A stretch of 64,000 nucleotides of DNA. Source: Dysidea avara (lineage: Eukaryota > Porifera > Demospongiae > Dictyoceratida > Dysideidae). The notes under the pieces are model-generated. The model did not search any database and was not told the DNA's origin. It saw nothing but the letters and a program-made list of their open reading frames with translations. How positions within the stretch are numbered: the first letter of the stretch is position 1; every line of letters begins with the position of its first letter. Positions 48,683 through 60,576 of the stretch are shown here, in pieces. The stretch lies in NCBI RefSeq assembly GCF_963678975.1, contig NC_089279.1, positions 29,241,525 through 29,305,524 of the forward strand. Direction: 5' to 3'. A program made the position numbers and the translations under genes.

Positions 48683-50846
48683 ATGGCTGCCACCAACAAG
48701 GATGTTGTGTTGGTAGTTAGTTTAGTACTATCACTAGTTAGTCTAGTTCTACTGTTTGGTGTGACTTGGTACTTCCAGTCATCACTGGATCTACTACTAC
48801 AACAACAAGTAGAGTATGACAGGGAACTGTTGTTGAAGTTACAGGAACAAGTCAATGTGAGGCTAATGGGAAATGTGTATGTAGTATACAACTTGCAATT
48901 ATGTATTATGTGTGAGTAGTATGGCTACTACCTTTGCAACATACACAACTGTACTAGGTAATACCAACCGTTTAAGTTTTAGACAGTTAAAGCAATAGGT
49001 CGCAAAGCCATACAAATTAACACATCATATTCATTACTATATTGTGTTTCCTTATTCAGTCACGGACAGGAGTAAACTATGATAACACCATTAATACTCA
49101 TCATGATGTGAAGAGACAGTCAGGAAATGATTGTCAGTGTAAAGATGGTCCCATTGGTCCTCCTGGTAAAAAAGGAGATCAGGGAATACCTGGAGTATCA
49201 GGACCAAGAGGAGACCCTGGTGATAGGGGACCAAGAGGATTGATAGGTTATTACTGAACCTGCACATCATTATGTGTTCATCTACATGCACATCACATTG
49301 TTAACGTACACATGTGATTGATCAATCATCATTGCCAAAAGTGAGCATCATTAATTTTTGGGTGCACATTAAGGCTAAATTCTACAATGGCTAACTACAG
49401 CTTTTCAAACATTTAATTTGTGAAAATCAGATATAGGGCAAGCTGGCACTTAGCTTCTAGCACTAGCTTACAAAAGGCCTTTAGGTCTGTCCCAATAATA
49501 ACTATAATTGTTTCCAAGCTGGTACAGAACAAATTAACAGTGTATTGTTAAAAACTCCAATAGCTTTAATTCACAGAATGCAACTCAATTATCTAGAGCA
49601 TTACAAGTGGCTGCAAGTAACCACGTTTGCAAAAAGGTCTAGAAACAAGTTTTCAAAGTCTACATTCAAACACATTGTATGTAATTATGACCACAAGCTC
49701 TGTTGTTTGCACTATGCACAGGAGACACAGGATTCACAGGACCAAAAGGAGAGGATGGTACAAAAGGAAACCCAGGACCAAGAGGGGACCCTGGTGATAG
49801 GGGACCAAGAGGATTAATAGGTTACACTATCATGTATATACACATCATTGTTCAGTTATCATATCATACAGGAGACACTGGATTACGTGGACCAATAGGG
49901 CAACCTGGTGAACCTGGAATGAAAGGAGCCAAGGGTGATCATGGTGACATATAAAGGATTTATGTGTGTACTTGAATGTTATCAAGTGTGTTAGCAGACA
50001 AGGGAGATCTTGGACCAAGAGGATCAACACAACTGACATCTCAAGGAATGAAAGGAGAAAAGGGTAATGATGGCTTACCAGGACCAATGGGTCCTAAAGG
50101 AGAACAAGGTGATACACTGATATTCTCACACATCACATTGTTGTCAAACACATTTACTATATAGGACCAACTGGATATCCTGGACCTAGGGGAAGGAGAG
50201 GAGAAATGGGATATCAAGGAGTAAGAGGAGAGAAGGGAGAGAATGGCAGTGGTAGATTAAAAGAGGGATCTACACAAAAAATGGTACAAATAGAGAAGTC
50301 GTCAATGGAGGAACTGTGTATGTAAGATGGGGACATGACCAGTGTCCATCAACTGCAGAAATAGTATATATTGGAAGAGTTGCTGGATCTCGTCACAGCT
50401 ACGGTGGAAGTAGTGATCCTCAATGTCTACCACTAGATCCCAACTACCTCACTCCAATCAGTGGATCACAAAATAGAGCTCGAATGTATGGAGCTGAGTA
50501 CTACACACACACTGATAGTAACAGTTATCTTCATGGAAGACATTATCATGATGTACCATGTGTGGTGTGCTATGTCACTCAACGTTCTACAGTCTACATG
50601 CTCCCTGCCAAGTACACTTGTCCTAGTGGATGGACCACAGAATATTACGGGTACCTGATGGCTGAATATTATTCTCATCATCCTTCTCAGTTTACATGTA
50701 TGGATAATTCCTTTAAATCAGTAATTGGATCTGCAATGCATGTTGATGCTATGCGATTTTACTTTGTAGAGGGAAGATGTGGATCACTTCCTTGCCCTCC
50801 ATATGATAGCACCAGAGAATTATCATGTGCAGTTTGTACCAAGTGA
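48683..50846 (+). CDS. Membrane-anchored short-chain (C4/spongin-type) collagen
   Basis: Seven exons (48683-48856, 49060-49246, 49722-49820, 49872-49943, 49998-50108, 50165-50251, 50296-50846) join to 426 residues. A short cytosolic start precedes one membrane segment at about 8-32 (VVLVVSLVLSLVSLVLLFGV), a type II anchor. A coiled-coil-like stretch (LLLQQQVEYDRELLLKLQEQ) follows. The collagen region has Gly-X-Y repeats with one short break around GSTQLTSQG. The C-terminal domain of about 180 residues starts at VYVRWGHDQCPSTAEIVYIG. It contains HDVPCVVCYV, YTCPSGWTTEY and GRCGSLPCPPYD, the signatures of the sponge short-chain collagen C4 family. Such collagens build spongin-like matrix. The last intron is only 44 nt, inferred from frame; without it the frame breaks. 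Intron phases in the triple helix are all 1, within Gly codons. Confidence 0.9.
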
Positions 50847-51419
50847 TATATTTTCCAGAAACTACATTTAGATGATGTGCTGCTACTCACAGAAGTATAA
50901 CAGTGCTTTACTGATCTCTTAAACACAGCAAATTGTTTCTTGAAATTAAGATTATCTCCCGTATGTACCAACCACAGGCTAAAATGGGGGCATGGCTAAT
51001 TATAAAATGCTTGCAAAATAGTTGTAGAGCTTCTTGTCCATATGACAATTCTATTAAGGGTAATAGTGTATTAGATGCTTATGCATAGCTATTAGTGATC
51101 AGAATAGTTACAATACATTATCGTTGCACACACAGAAATAGGTAAAACATATAATTCACTTTTGTGAACTGTTATGCTAGTAAGTACAAAACACTGCATA
51201 CATACTGAATGAGTATTGTTATACATAAATATACTCAGCATTTACCTCCTTATAGCTGGTTGAAAAACTTTTAATCAACACTTTAATCAAAAGTTTGGAA
51301 GTAAGTGAACTCTTGCTTTCACTATGCATGAGTCAATACACCAAGTTTATCTCTTATCAATTACATATATTATCGTCACTTCATCATCATACAGTACAAT
51401 AGTACTGTAATATTAGGAA
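50847..51419. other. 3' flank of the collagen gene
   Basis: Noncoding; no canonical AATAAA near the stop. Nothing else was recognised. Confidence 0.4.
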
Positions 51420-52560
51420 TCATGGAGATTTGGGCTTTCTTTCCCTTCAAAATCACTGGCACAACTTTTTCTTCAAAACAAATTGGCGATATTGGTTAAA
51501 ATAACCAATAGCCCAAAAATACCTTCAGAGTGACTGACCACAAGTCTTTCCAACAAGTTTCTACGATTTTTTAATAATTTTTTTTATATTCTGCTAACTG
51601 ACTAACAAAACTGATTCCTTCAGCCAAGCATAACATATACCACTTTGACACCTCAGATCAAAGGAAATCACAAGGCTATTATTTCATGTATTGCTCTGGC
51701 AAGAATTTTCATGATACGCCATGTGGTTTGATATAGCCCTGACCACAACTGCCTTTGATGCTGAGGCAGTTACAAAGCATCAGTTCCCTTTGATTATTTA
51801 TATTAAAGTTTTGCATTGTGGGTTTGAGTTTAACATGTTGGTTTAGTTAGGCTAAGATTTCTCTTGAAGGAAAAATAATTGAGTGAGTCAGCATTGCCAG
51901 CATCACCAAATCAGTAATTATTTCCAAAGAATCCACAATGTGGAGATTGCTTTTTTACACAGCACATTTCCACTATACGTAGCCCAGATGTTCTTAACCA
52001 ATACTTCTAAGTACTTATTTTAGCACCTTAGATTACTTTAAGCATCCACAAAGTGGTTATTTGGTTAGAAATGGTATCACTACACCCAGCAAAACCTACA
52101 ATAATTTCTTTTTTGTGCCTACAATTTAAACCCACAATTGATGTTTACAAACCTCTGTATAAAAGTAATGTAGTGAATGCAGGTTTGTTGCTGCCTGAGG
52201 GTGCGGGCATATATATCAGGCAAATCCCTCATGGCCATGGTATAACTTTTAAATATGGGCTTGATTTTTTAGTTGTTTAACCCCGAGGCATGCCTTTTCA
52301 CCAACTGCAGTATATACAATACACGTATCATGGATTTAACTTTGTCCTCCTTTGTGTCCCAGTTGCATGATATGGTTTGTGGCGGTGGTGGTAGCTATAT
52401 TATGCTTATCAGCCACATTTTTGTAGTGACTGCAGAGACACTTCTCACACTGTTCTTCATTTGTATCGCTATGTAACACAAGGCCACTGCACTTTTCAGT
52501 AATTGATTGTTGGGCGTATATTCAGACATAAAATTAATTTTATGGCATGCTTGGTGTTAT
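51420..52560. repeat. Dispersed repeat, copy 2
   Basis: Patchy, co-linear similarity to 22480-23060. Here the copy is longer and has no minisatellite arms at its edges, so the interior of the foldback element and this repeat may share an autonomous ancestor. Confidence 0.5.
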
Positions 52561-53411
52561 TCTTTCTCACAGTAAATTCAAATAGATCAATTTGACCTCC
52601 ATGGGTAAATTAAACTACAAACGTTTGGTTATAATGACCATCGAAAGGTGGAGTAGGCATTTGAACTAAATCAGTCAAAATAACTAGGAAAGGTCAATAT
52701 AACTGTTCACTTAGGATGTTAAATTAACGTATTTGGTAATTTCAGTGTGTATTGTCAAGTCTACTATGGTAAAGTTTAGATGACTAGCTACTACGTACAT
52801 TGGTACACTGGTCATTACAAAATTTGTGGTATAATACTGTTACATCCCACGATCAAAAGCAACCATGGAGAACATAGATTTTATATACAATTTGAAAACT
52901 CTAGGTATGTTTAAAATATCAGAATGCAGTATGTAACAATTATTGTGAATATGTGTCATAGATAGATTAATGTATGTTATTACTAGTGATGCCTGACTTA
53001 TTAATTAATGTAAACAAACAAACAAACAAACACAAAATAAACAAAATTAATATTGTGATGAGAGTTAAATTCACAACAGATGGTTAAAATGACCATGACA
53101 GCAAGGTTATTTCAAACACATAGCTAGTGGTTGAAGTAACCATGGAACATCTGGGTAAATATGACTATATCTTTCAAAGTTAAAATAAACAAGTACATCC
53201 TTGGGTCATTACTACCAAAAAATCTGTCATTTGAATTGCAGGTAAAACAACCCAAAAATTTGGGTCATTTGTACCTATTTGAATTTACAGTGCTTTTGAT
53301 GTGGTTCACTAGTCATGTTATACAAACAAAGTAGAAGAAATTTTAAGTAGGATTAGGGATCAAAGAATAAAAAAGTTAAGGAACAAGAGAATAGAAAAAA
53401 GCAACAAAACA
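52561..53411. other. Intergenic, GTT/ATGACC-rich
   Basis: Several spaced TAAAATGACCA or AAATAACCA-like words (about 52629, 53083, 53129) hint at a degenerate repeat. An ATG-GTATGT first-exon shape at 52865 was not supported further. Confidence 0.3.
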
Positions 53412-53532
53412 AGAGAGGTTGCCTATACCTGCAATTAATATACTAATGGACATCTAGTCTCTAATTCGGTCATGGTTTGCAGACTGATTAAATGTCTAGT
53501 AGTATACTGTAGGTATAGGTAACCTCTCTTGC
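53412..53532. repeat. Palindromic repeat of about 120 bp
   Basis: Arms AAGAGAGGTTGCCTATACCT and AGGTATAGGTAACCTCTCTT are inverted, followed inward by TATACTAATGGACAT against ATGTCTAGTAGTATA. A related half-copy lies near 11278-11330. Confidence 0.75.
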
Positions 53533-53639
53533 TTCACCCAGAGTATTATCTAAAAGCAGTATATAAAATATCTACAGGCAAAAATTTGCATTTTATGTGG
53601 ACATTATTGCAGTATTCTAGCATCTATTCTTCAAAATTT

Positions 53640-53757
53640 TCCTGGAGAGGGGGGGCATGCCCCCAGATCCCCTAGTTCCAGCATCACCTCAAGAGATTAG
53701 TACCTTGAGTTAGCCCCCCCCCCCCCCCCTTTTATAATTCCTAGATCTGCTCCTGAG
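53640..53757. mobile_element. hAT-family terminal fragment
   Basis: GGGGGGGCATGCCCCCAGAT, a poly-C run and the terminus CTAGATCTGCTCCTG match the CAGGGGCGGAT-type hAT right end. The left end was not located. Confidence 0.5.
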
Positions 53758-53807
53758 TAGCTATCCCTTCCATCCATCCCTTTGGTCTTCGATTACACAC
53801 ATGCACC

Positions 53808-53813
53808 CACACA

Positions 53814-53865
<52 letters not shown>

Positions 53866-53876
53866 CACACACACAC
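53808..53876. repeat. (GCAC)n/(CA)n compound microsatellite
   Basis: About ten GCAC units followed by a CA tract. Confidence 0.95.
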
Positions 53877-54107
53877 AAAGCATGCACTGGGGAGAGGCAT
53901 ACACACTCGCATATAATTATACAAAGAGTAAAGTCTCCAGCTGCTGTATTGATACTGTCTTGCATACCCAGTGAGACATGGGCCACCGTACCTGTGTATT
54001 ACTCTAGCTAGTGAAATGATCATGAGTCTGTGTTGGCAAATCCTCCTGCAACAAGACTATACAACCGTGCTATCCTACAAAGGACTATACAGACACTGTC
54101 TCACAGA

Positions 54108-54629
54108 CAGTGTTGGGAGTAACGTGTTACATAAGTAACGCGTTATGTAATATTATTACTTTTGTGGTAGCTAAGTAATATAACGAAGTACGCTATAAAA
54201 AACGGGTAATACAACTCAAGTTAGTTACTTACAAAAGTAATGCACTACCTAAGTAATATAGTTACTGTAACGAGTCTAATATTACGTAATATTATTACTA
54301 CAAGTAACGAAGTTACTAATCTTGTTAGTTATCCTCTGAGTAACGCCTAGCCAGAACAAAGTAACGAAGCTTACTGAATGAAGTTATTCACCAGCTTCTT
54401 ACTTATAACCAAGATTTGCACATTGTCCAACAACGCAATCATGTCACGTGATAAAGTGGTAGTTTCACACGTGACAGCTTAAGGCTGTGGACACAAAGTA
54501 ATATAATATGTAATATTATTATAGTTACTTTATTTTATGGGTAATATGTAACTGTAACTAAATAGTTCAGTTGCAAGTAATATGTAATATGTAACTAGTT
54601 ATTTTTACAAAGTAACTTGCCCAACACTG
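54108..54629. mobile_element. hAT nonautonomous element (CAGTGTTGGG family)
   Basis: Ends CAGTGTTGGGAGTAACG and AAGTTACTTTG-type (right end ...TTGCCCAACACTG) are inverted. They are flanked by CTCACAGA (54100-54107) and CTCATAGA (54630-54637), a 7/8 target duplication. The interior is dense in AGTAAC/GTTACT words. CAGTGTTGGG termini with GTAAC repeats are common among animal hAT MITEs. Length 522 bp, noncoding. Confidence 0.85.
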
Positions 54630-54762
54630 CTCATAGATATGAAAGTGTGGTGGCACCACATGAATGTCACCCATTATATGTGAGACATATGGTCACATGC
54701 AATACACACAGTAGATGTTGTGTATGTGTGCGTACATGAACGTGTGTGTATGTGCATATGCA

Positions 54763-55195
54763 TGAGGCAGCATAGCCAAGTGGCTAGAGCATCGGCCTGG
54801 CAATCAAAAGGTTCAGGTTCGATTCCTAGTTATGCCAAAATGGTGTTATTGTTGTTGTTGTTTCCTTGAGCAAGAAACTTTATTCACATTGCTCCAGTCT
54901 ACCCAGCTCTTTAAATGGGGACCTGGTGGCTTGGTGTCAACTAAGGAAGTAGCCCACCCAGCTGTAGCATTGCCTGGCATAAAATGGGGAAGCAAATGCC
55001 AACTGTCCATGTCTCACATAGTGGGTGAAGGTCCATGTGGAACCTCAGGTGCTTACACCTTCACAGCAAAGCATCCTGCAGAAAAGGATTTGCCTGCACT
55101 GACTCATAGCTCCTGAGTAGTGCACAGGTGTCTCAGTGCTGACTGGGTAGGCATGACCATGCCAGCATGGCAGCTGAAGTCTTTGCTTTTACATG
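54763..55195 (+). repeat. tRNA-derived SINE, family 1, full-length copy
   Basis: The tRNA-like head (about 54768-54838) has an A box in TAGCCAAGTGGCTAGAGC and a perfect B box GGTTCGATTCC. The body has CCTTGAGCAAGAAACTTTA and CATTGCTCCAG, and the tail domain has ATTTGCCTGCACTGACTC and GGTAGGCATGACCATGCC. It ends in a long GT tract. Co-linear with the minus copy at 1281-1729. Confidence 0.85.
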
Positions 55196-55197
55196 TG

Positions 55198-55490
<293 letters not shown>

Positions 55491-55590
55491 CTGTATTTGT
55501 GTGTGCACATAGATGTGTACATTGCCTTACCAGAATTGAATTGCTTTGAAATCTTGTAAAGTATATCCCACTAGTATATATGGCTATATA

Positions 55591-55990
55591 TAATCTAATC
55601 CAAAACAGCCAAGCTGTAAAAAAAGTGTGCGGCCCTCAAAAAGGCTATGGTGAAAAAAGATGTGAAATCCAAGATGGCGGCCAAGAAATGGCTGTGATGG
55701 TAGGTTAACGGTAAAAATTTTAATATCGACAATTCAGGTGAATTTTGTGCCGCTTGGCACCTTGGATTTCACATCTTTTTTCACCATAGCCTTTTTGAGG
55801 GCCACACACTTTTTTTACAGCTTGGCTGTTTTGGATTAGATTTCACTTCTTTTTGTATTTGTATACCCCAAAGCCGTCCTATGGCCGGCTTTGGGGCTTT
55901 TTAACCTATCTTTCTTTCTTTACCACGGGAAGAAGAAAAGATGAAGTAGATGTTAAATACTTTAAATATTTCTGAATTTATCAGTAAATG
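55591..55990. repeat. Second copy of the palindromic element plus 3' unit
   Basis: 55591-55841 carries the full left arm of the 31109 palindrome but a shortened right arm (about 75 bp are missing next to the centre). 55842-55990 is the shared 3' unit. The outer part of the hairpin can still form. Confidence 0.8.
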
Positions 55991-56010
55991 TACGCATTAT
56001 ATATCAAGAC

Positions 56011-56220
56011 TCACGGTAGTGAGGCGCGCGGCCAAGAAACTACGAAGCGCACGCCCAATTAAAAGACGAGGCCACTACTGTGAGTTATTTACGTGTAGGG
56101 TCGGTTTCGCAATATTAGCCCTGGATTACGCAACATCTCTCAATGGATTTGTATTGGGTTACGTAATAAAAAAATCTTTAGTCGTCGTCGTTTTCTTGCG
56201 ACCTTGCTAAAGTAAAAATA
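56011..56220. repeat. Small GC-richer repeat with hairpin
   Basis: TCACGGTAGTG (56011) and CACTACTGTGA (56073) are inverted around AAGAAACTACGAAGCGCACG. The base composition is unlike the surroundings, suggesting a mobile fragment. Confidence 0.4.
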
Positions 56221-57382
56221 TAGCCGTATTTAGACATATTTCACTTTATTTCTCTACCTTGTATTACACGTATCGTCACGTTATACCAGTCATCTTACCC
56301 GTGTTTGTGCCAGCCATCTAGGCCTGACATTATCTAATTCTGGTTGGCCCTACGCGTATTTTCTCCATTCAAACCTCTAATCCCTACAATAACTTTTGAA
56401 GACACGATGTGGACACAAGCCCTAATGTCTGACAAACAAGTTGTGAAAGCGTGCAGATCCGTAAGTTCCCTACAATAACATGCACCACTTATGATACAGG
56501 AAATATTTTGCAAGTTGTGTGGAATGACCAAAACTCATGTACACGGTCACAAACCACATTCCAGACAAAAATTTGTTGCCCTACATTACATACATAATGA
56601 AAGCCACAACACAAGCTCTGCCTTACACTGATGATGTTTTGTGGAAGTGTGAACTGCCGTGACAGCTACTAATAAGGCAATTCTAATTGTGGATAAGATG
56701 GCTGCAGAATTCATGAAAATTTCTTGCAGTAGAGTAAACATGTAACAGTGCTATTATAACACATAACAAAAATTTAATAAACATCAGTTTAACACCAATT
56801 GATCATTTCTTAGATGTCTTCATGATGACACAAGATTAAGTGAGCCCTGTAAAAGAACAAGCATGCAGGCACTGAATTAAACATCAAAAATTATATTCAA
56901 GGCTATAAGTGAATCTGGTGTACCAGAGGTAACGTAAATGTGTTTGGTGCCTAAGTATGTAAACATGAACATGAGGAGACCTGTCAAACAACAAGTGGCC
57001 ACCAAACAGAATGTACAACATGTACATGTTAAATATATTTCTTAGCTATACAACAGGAAATTCAGGATTGCAATTGTCGCAATTCCCACTTTTAAACTAA
57101 GCAAATGCCTGATATATTGTTTAACCCATTTTACAACCAATACCTGATCTTAAGTAACATTAAGTTACACTAGTGCATAAAAGTACAACTTACGAAGCAA
57201 TTGCTGTGAGCTTGTGCACATACCTTAAGTCAAAGCTGCTAATCAGACGACTGGCCAATTATCACTAGAACTGGGCTTGTGGTCACCACAAAACACATCT
57301 TGCTTGGTATTCTGACAACACAAGATACCAGTCCTGTAAAACAACAAGCAAGCATTTTTCCCTGGTCAAACGTGACTTACCA
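56221..57382. other. Intergenic, nothing firm
   Basis: Minus-strand splice-like borders (TTTTACAG acceptors at about 56850 and 57335, GTATGT donor at 57226) suggest a spliced transcript, but no coding frame is preserved across them. Confidence 0.3.
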
Positions 57383-58440
57383 TGACTACATCCGACTGCT
57401 AGTACGTGAACTGCTATGACCAGATGGCGCCTGCAAAACCGACGGTGTCATTAATACATACAATATACCAAAGAATCTGGGTACTAGGAAAACATTAATA
57501 CTATACTCACAACACGTAAACTGACCTGGGTATTAGTTTGTTACCATCATATGAGATAGTACAATATCAACTAATGTAGAAATTCATGACACCTTTTGAC
57601 ATCACAACATTGAGCACTACAAAAGAAAACACCATATAATTCCTCGAGTCCTGTAAGTAAACTTATCCGAAATTCACAATACTAATAAGGGTCCTACCTG
57701 GTCCAGAGTTAAGTATCACAACCACATCCACTGTTGGTGGGCAAATCACAATGACTAGATTGCCTGTAAAAACAGATAGGTGAGCATTAAATGCAATACA
57801 CTTAAATTTGTCACTTTTTACACAAAATAAACATTTGGGGATTTTATTTGTTTAAACAGTTGACATTGTTACACAGAGACCTGAATAGACAGGTATATCA
57901 AGAAGTTTGCGGACATTTGTTATACTTTTGTTCATGGCAAAAATTCCATCTGGAACAGGCATGTCCAATACATTTCAATTGAAAAATTATTAAAAATTTA
58001 ATTAATTATCGTGTACCGCCTATCTTGAGTCTGTTTAGTAACTTTCTGAATTTGATACATGTAGAGCAACTCTCTGCAAGTACAATGATGCCAAACGAAG
58101 TCCAATTCAAAGAAATTTTGGCTTGTCAAAATGGCCTAAACTGACCAGATTTCCCTATACATTTTGTATTGAGTGATTGGGAGTCATGCAATAAAAGGCA
58201 TCATAACCCACGACACGTGATAGATACCTCAGATTCGAACCAGATTTGGAAATAGCAGTGAATAGCGATTAAGATGTGCTATAGCAGAAGGAAATCAGAG
58301 GAAATTTAAGCTTAAGTTTGAAAATCACTTACCTTTTCTATTGCAAATTGAATGCCGGATATTTTGAAAGAAACGCTCTGATCTATTTCAATGTCTTGAC
58401 AGCCATTGTTAACCTTCACTACATTAGTGTTACAATGAAA
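57383..58440 (-). other. Possible minus-strand spliced transcript
   Basis: Exon-shaped blocks have good borders on the minus strand: one ending at 58333 (GTAAGT donor), 57763-57698 (TTTACAG acceptor, GTAGGA donor), one starting at about 57652, and one ending at 57383 (GTAAGT). The first reads VNNGCQDIEIDQSVSFKISG and the second NLVIVICPPTVDVVVILNSG. The frames do not join directly, so an exon is missing or the RNA is noncoding. A weak likeness of the first block to an integrin-beta hybrid region was considered and is not reliable. Confidence 0.25.
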
Positions 58441-58737
58441 CAAAGCACTGTGAATTAGTTCTGCAGGTTAGTTTGTGAAAATTACAGTGTTCCGTGATTA
58501 AGCAAAATAATGTCTGTGCCATGCAGCAAACTTCTTCATATGTTTCACTGTACATAAATTCAGTAATTTAGACCAGAACATGTGACCAAGAGTTAATAAT
58601 TGAGAGGAGAGTGTCTAACACAATACAGAGCCTCTACAAATGATTCAGGGGGAGTTTGAAGACGGAATAAGGAATAGCGGAATAACTCGCATCACAACGA
58701 ACGGGCATTTATATGGCTTATGCAATGTTAGGGTGAT

Positions 58738-59045
58738 TGTAATTGTAATTGTAATTGTAATTTTTGTAATTGTAATTTTTAAGCAGGGAGTCCACTCAGT
58801 AAAACTGATTTTCAGTGGAGCCCTGAACAAACATACAATAGACACATACAATAACTAATAATATACAAAAAAAAACAAACAAACATACATACACAACTAA
58901 GGATACATAGACAAAATTACACAGGAATTAAGAATTAAGATAATAATTACGAAATAATCCCTACGAACGAAATAATCCCGAAATAATCCCCAGTACAATA
59001 ATTACGAAATAATCCCCAGTACAATAATTACGAAATTAATAATTA
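58738..59045. repeat. AT-rich insertion in the left arm, with (TAATTG)n and AATAATCCC repeats
   Basis: GTAATTGTAATTGTAATTG tract at 58738, then GTGGAGCCCTGAACAAACAT and repeats of ACGAAATAATCCC. It has no counterpart in the right arm, so it arrived after the foldback element formed. Confidence 0.6.
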
Positions 59046-59203
59046 TTGTACTGTTACAGCTGTGAACTCATCCCTCGTAGATATCCTTACAATGTAGGGT
59101 GATTGCGTGTACTGTTACAGCTGTGAACTACACTGCTTCGTCACTCATAGATGTCCTAGCGAAATGATTACTATACGCTCTTACTACTACTGTATGTAGC
59201 TAA

Positions 59204-59586
59204 GGCCACTCCAAATAAATTCTCTGTTTCCCGTCCACCGCCCGCATCTGGTTACTGTCAGCTCTAAATAACTCCATTATTCGGTATTCTTCCATTATTT
59301 TCCGGTTATTCTTGCATACTGACAGGCTCTGCAAAGGCCATCTTGAAACAGTGTCAGCTCACGTGTCAGCAGTACTATCAAGTCGGTACAAACTGCTATT
59401 TTTGCAACTTAAAAAGGAAGGAACAAGCTTAAGCATGCTTTTATGCAGCTTTTTATGGTTGTGCCAGGCAAATAATGGCCTGAAAAGCTGCCAATCTTAT
59501 AATGAAATAATTGAAATGGACCGCCCGCCCGCATGCAAATATGCTTGAGTCCAGGACGGGAAACAGAGAATTTATTTGGAGTGGCC
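59204..59586. mobile_element. Harbinger-like MITE nested in the left arm
   Basis: Inverted ends GGCCACTCCAAATAAATTCT and AGAATTTATTTGGAGTGGCC, with further pairing over GTTTCCCGTCC. It is flanked by TAA on both sides (59201-59203 and 59587-59589), the 3-bp duplication used by PIF/Harbinger elements. It is absent from the right arm of the host element. Related copy at 62187-62475. Confidence 0.8.
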
Positions 59587-60576
59587 TAAGCTAGAATATA
59601 CAGTAGTTAGCTCAGTTCGTTTTCGAGTCTTCATCCTTCCAGTGGAGGGATTAAACGAAACGACTGCCACGCCCCCTTTGCTCATGACGTTGGTACCATA
59701 CTTAACATACAGTACCCGCTTACGAAGTGCAAAATTACATTTGATTATAGCTCTTACTAGCTACTACTGTATGTAAAGTATGGTACCAATGTCGCGAGCA
59801 AAAGGGGGTGTGACAGCCGTTTCGTTTCATCCCTCCACTGGAAGGATGAAGACTTAAAACGAAACTAATAGCTAACTACTGTATATTCTAGCTGTGCTAG
59901 CGCAATGATACTTAGCTACATACAGTAGTAGTAAGAGCGTATAGTAATCACTTCGCAAGGACGGCTATGAGCGACGAAGCAGTGTAGTTCACAACTGTAA
60001 CAGTACACGCAATCGCCCTAACATTGCAAGGATATCTACGACCGATGAGTTCACAGCTGTAACAGTACAATCACCCTAACATTGCATAAGAAGCCATATT
60101 GATATAAAACGCCTATTCGTTGTGACTCGAGTTATTCCGCTATTCCGTTATTCCTTAGTTCCGCCTTTTACAAACTCCCTGATTCAGGTGATTCAAAGGG
60201 ATTCTCTCAGATGTGTTAACAAGTGCACACTGCCAGAAAAAGGAAATATGATGATTGCACATGGGAAGAACAAAGAAATGTGATGATTAAAGCAATCTTC
60301 ACATTATAGTATATACTACCAAGAGTAAATAATGGAATCTCTTTGAATCATGCTGAATCATTTGTAGAGGCTCTGCATGTATTGTGTTGGACACTCTCCT
60401 CTCAATTATTAACTCTTGATGTGACTCATGATGGGTATACTTTTTCATATAAACATTCAGTGATATCTGAAACAGATTCGCTTACTGACTTTCACCTGCA
60501 GCCAAAGTTCCAAGACTTTTAATGATGATGTAAGTGGAAAATGACAAGATAGCCACGTTTTTTTGGTAATTGGTCC

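Larger units (their letters stand above)
58650..60179. mobile_element. Mutator-like foldback element inserted in a palindrome
   Basis: Termini GGGAGTTTG and CAAACTCCC are flanked by a perfect 9-bp duplication TGATTCAGG (58641-58649 and 60180-60188). Long arms match in inverted orientation: GGAATAGCGGAATAACTCG at 58675, GTACTGTTACAGCTGTGAAC, TACTATACGCTCTTACTACT and CATCCTTCCAGTGGAGGGAT. They meet near 59735. The right arm is about 440 bp. The left arm is longer because of an AT-rich insertion (about 58738-59045) and the element at 59204-59586. No coding frame. Confidence 0.8.
58588..60417. repeat. Outer palindromic element split by a later insertion
   Basis: The left arm AAGAGTTAATAATTGAGAGG...GCCTCTACAAATGATTCAG (58588-58648) is inverted at 60347-60417. 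The arms continue past the insertion (TGATTCAAAGGGATTCTC at 60190 against GAATCTCTTTGAATCA at 60332). The original element was about 290 bp and was interrupted by the element at 58650-60179. Confidence 0.8.

Noticed and set aside
52865-52904. First coding exon MENIDFIYNLKTL with GTATGT donor
   Set aside because: Only 13 codons, no downstream exon in phase and no homology recognised.
54768-54838. Functional tRNA gene
   Set aside because: The B box is perfect but the acceptor stem does not pair well, and the sequence continues into a SINE body found elsewhere with the same tail.
58334-58440. Integrin-beta hybrid-domain exon
   Set aside because: The resemblance is limited to a few residues around a cysteine, and the next exon does not join in frame.
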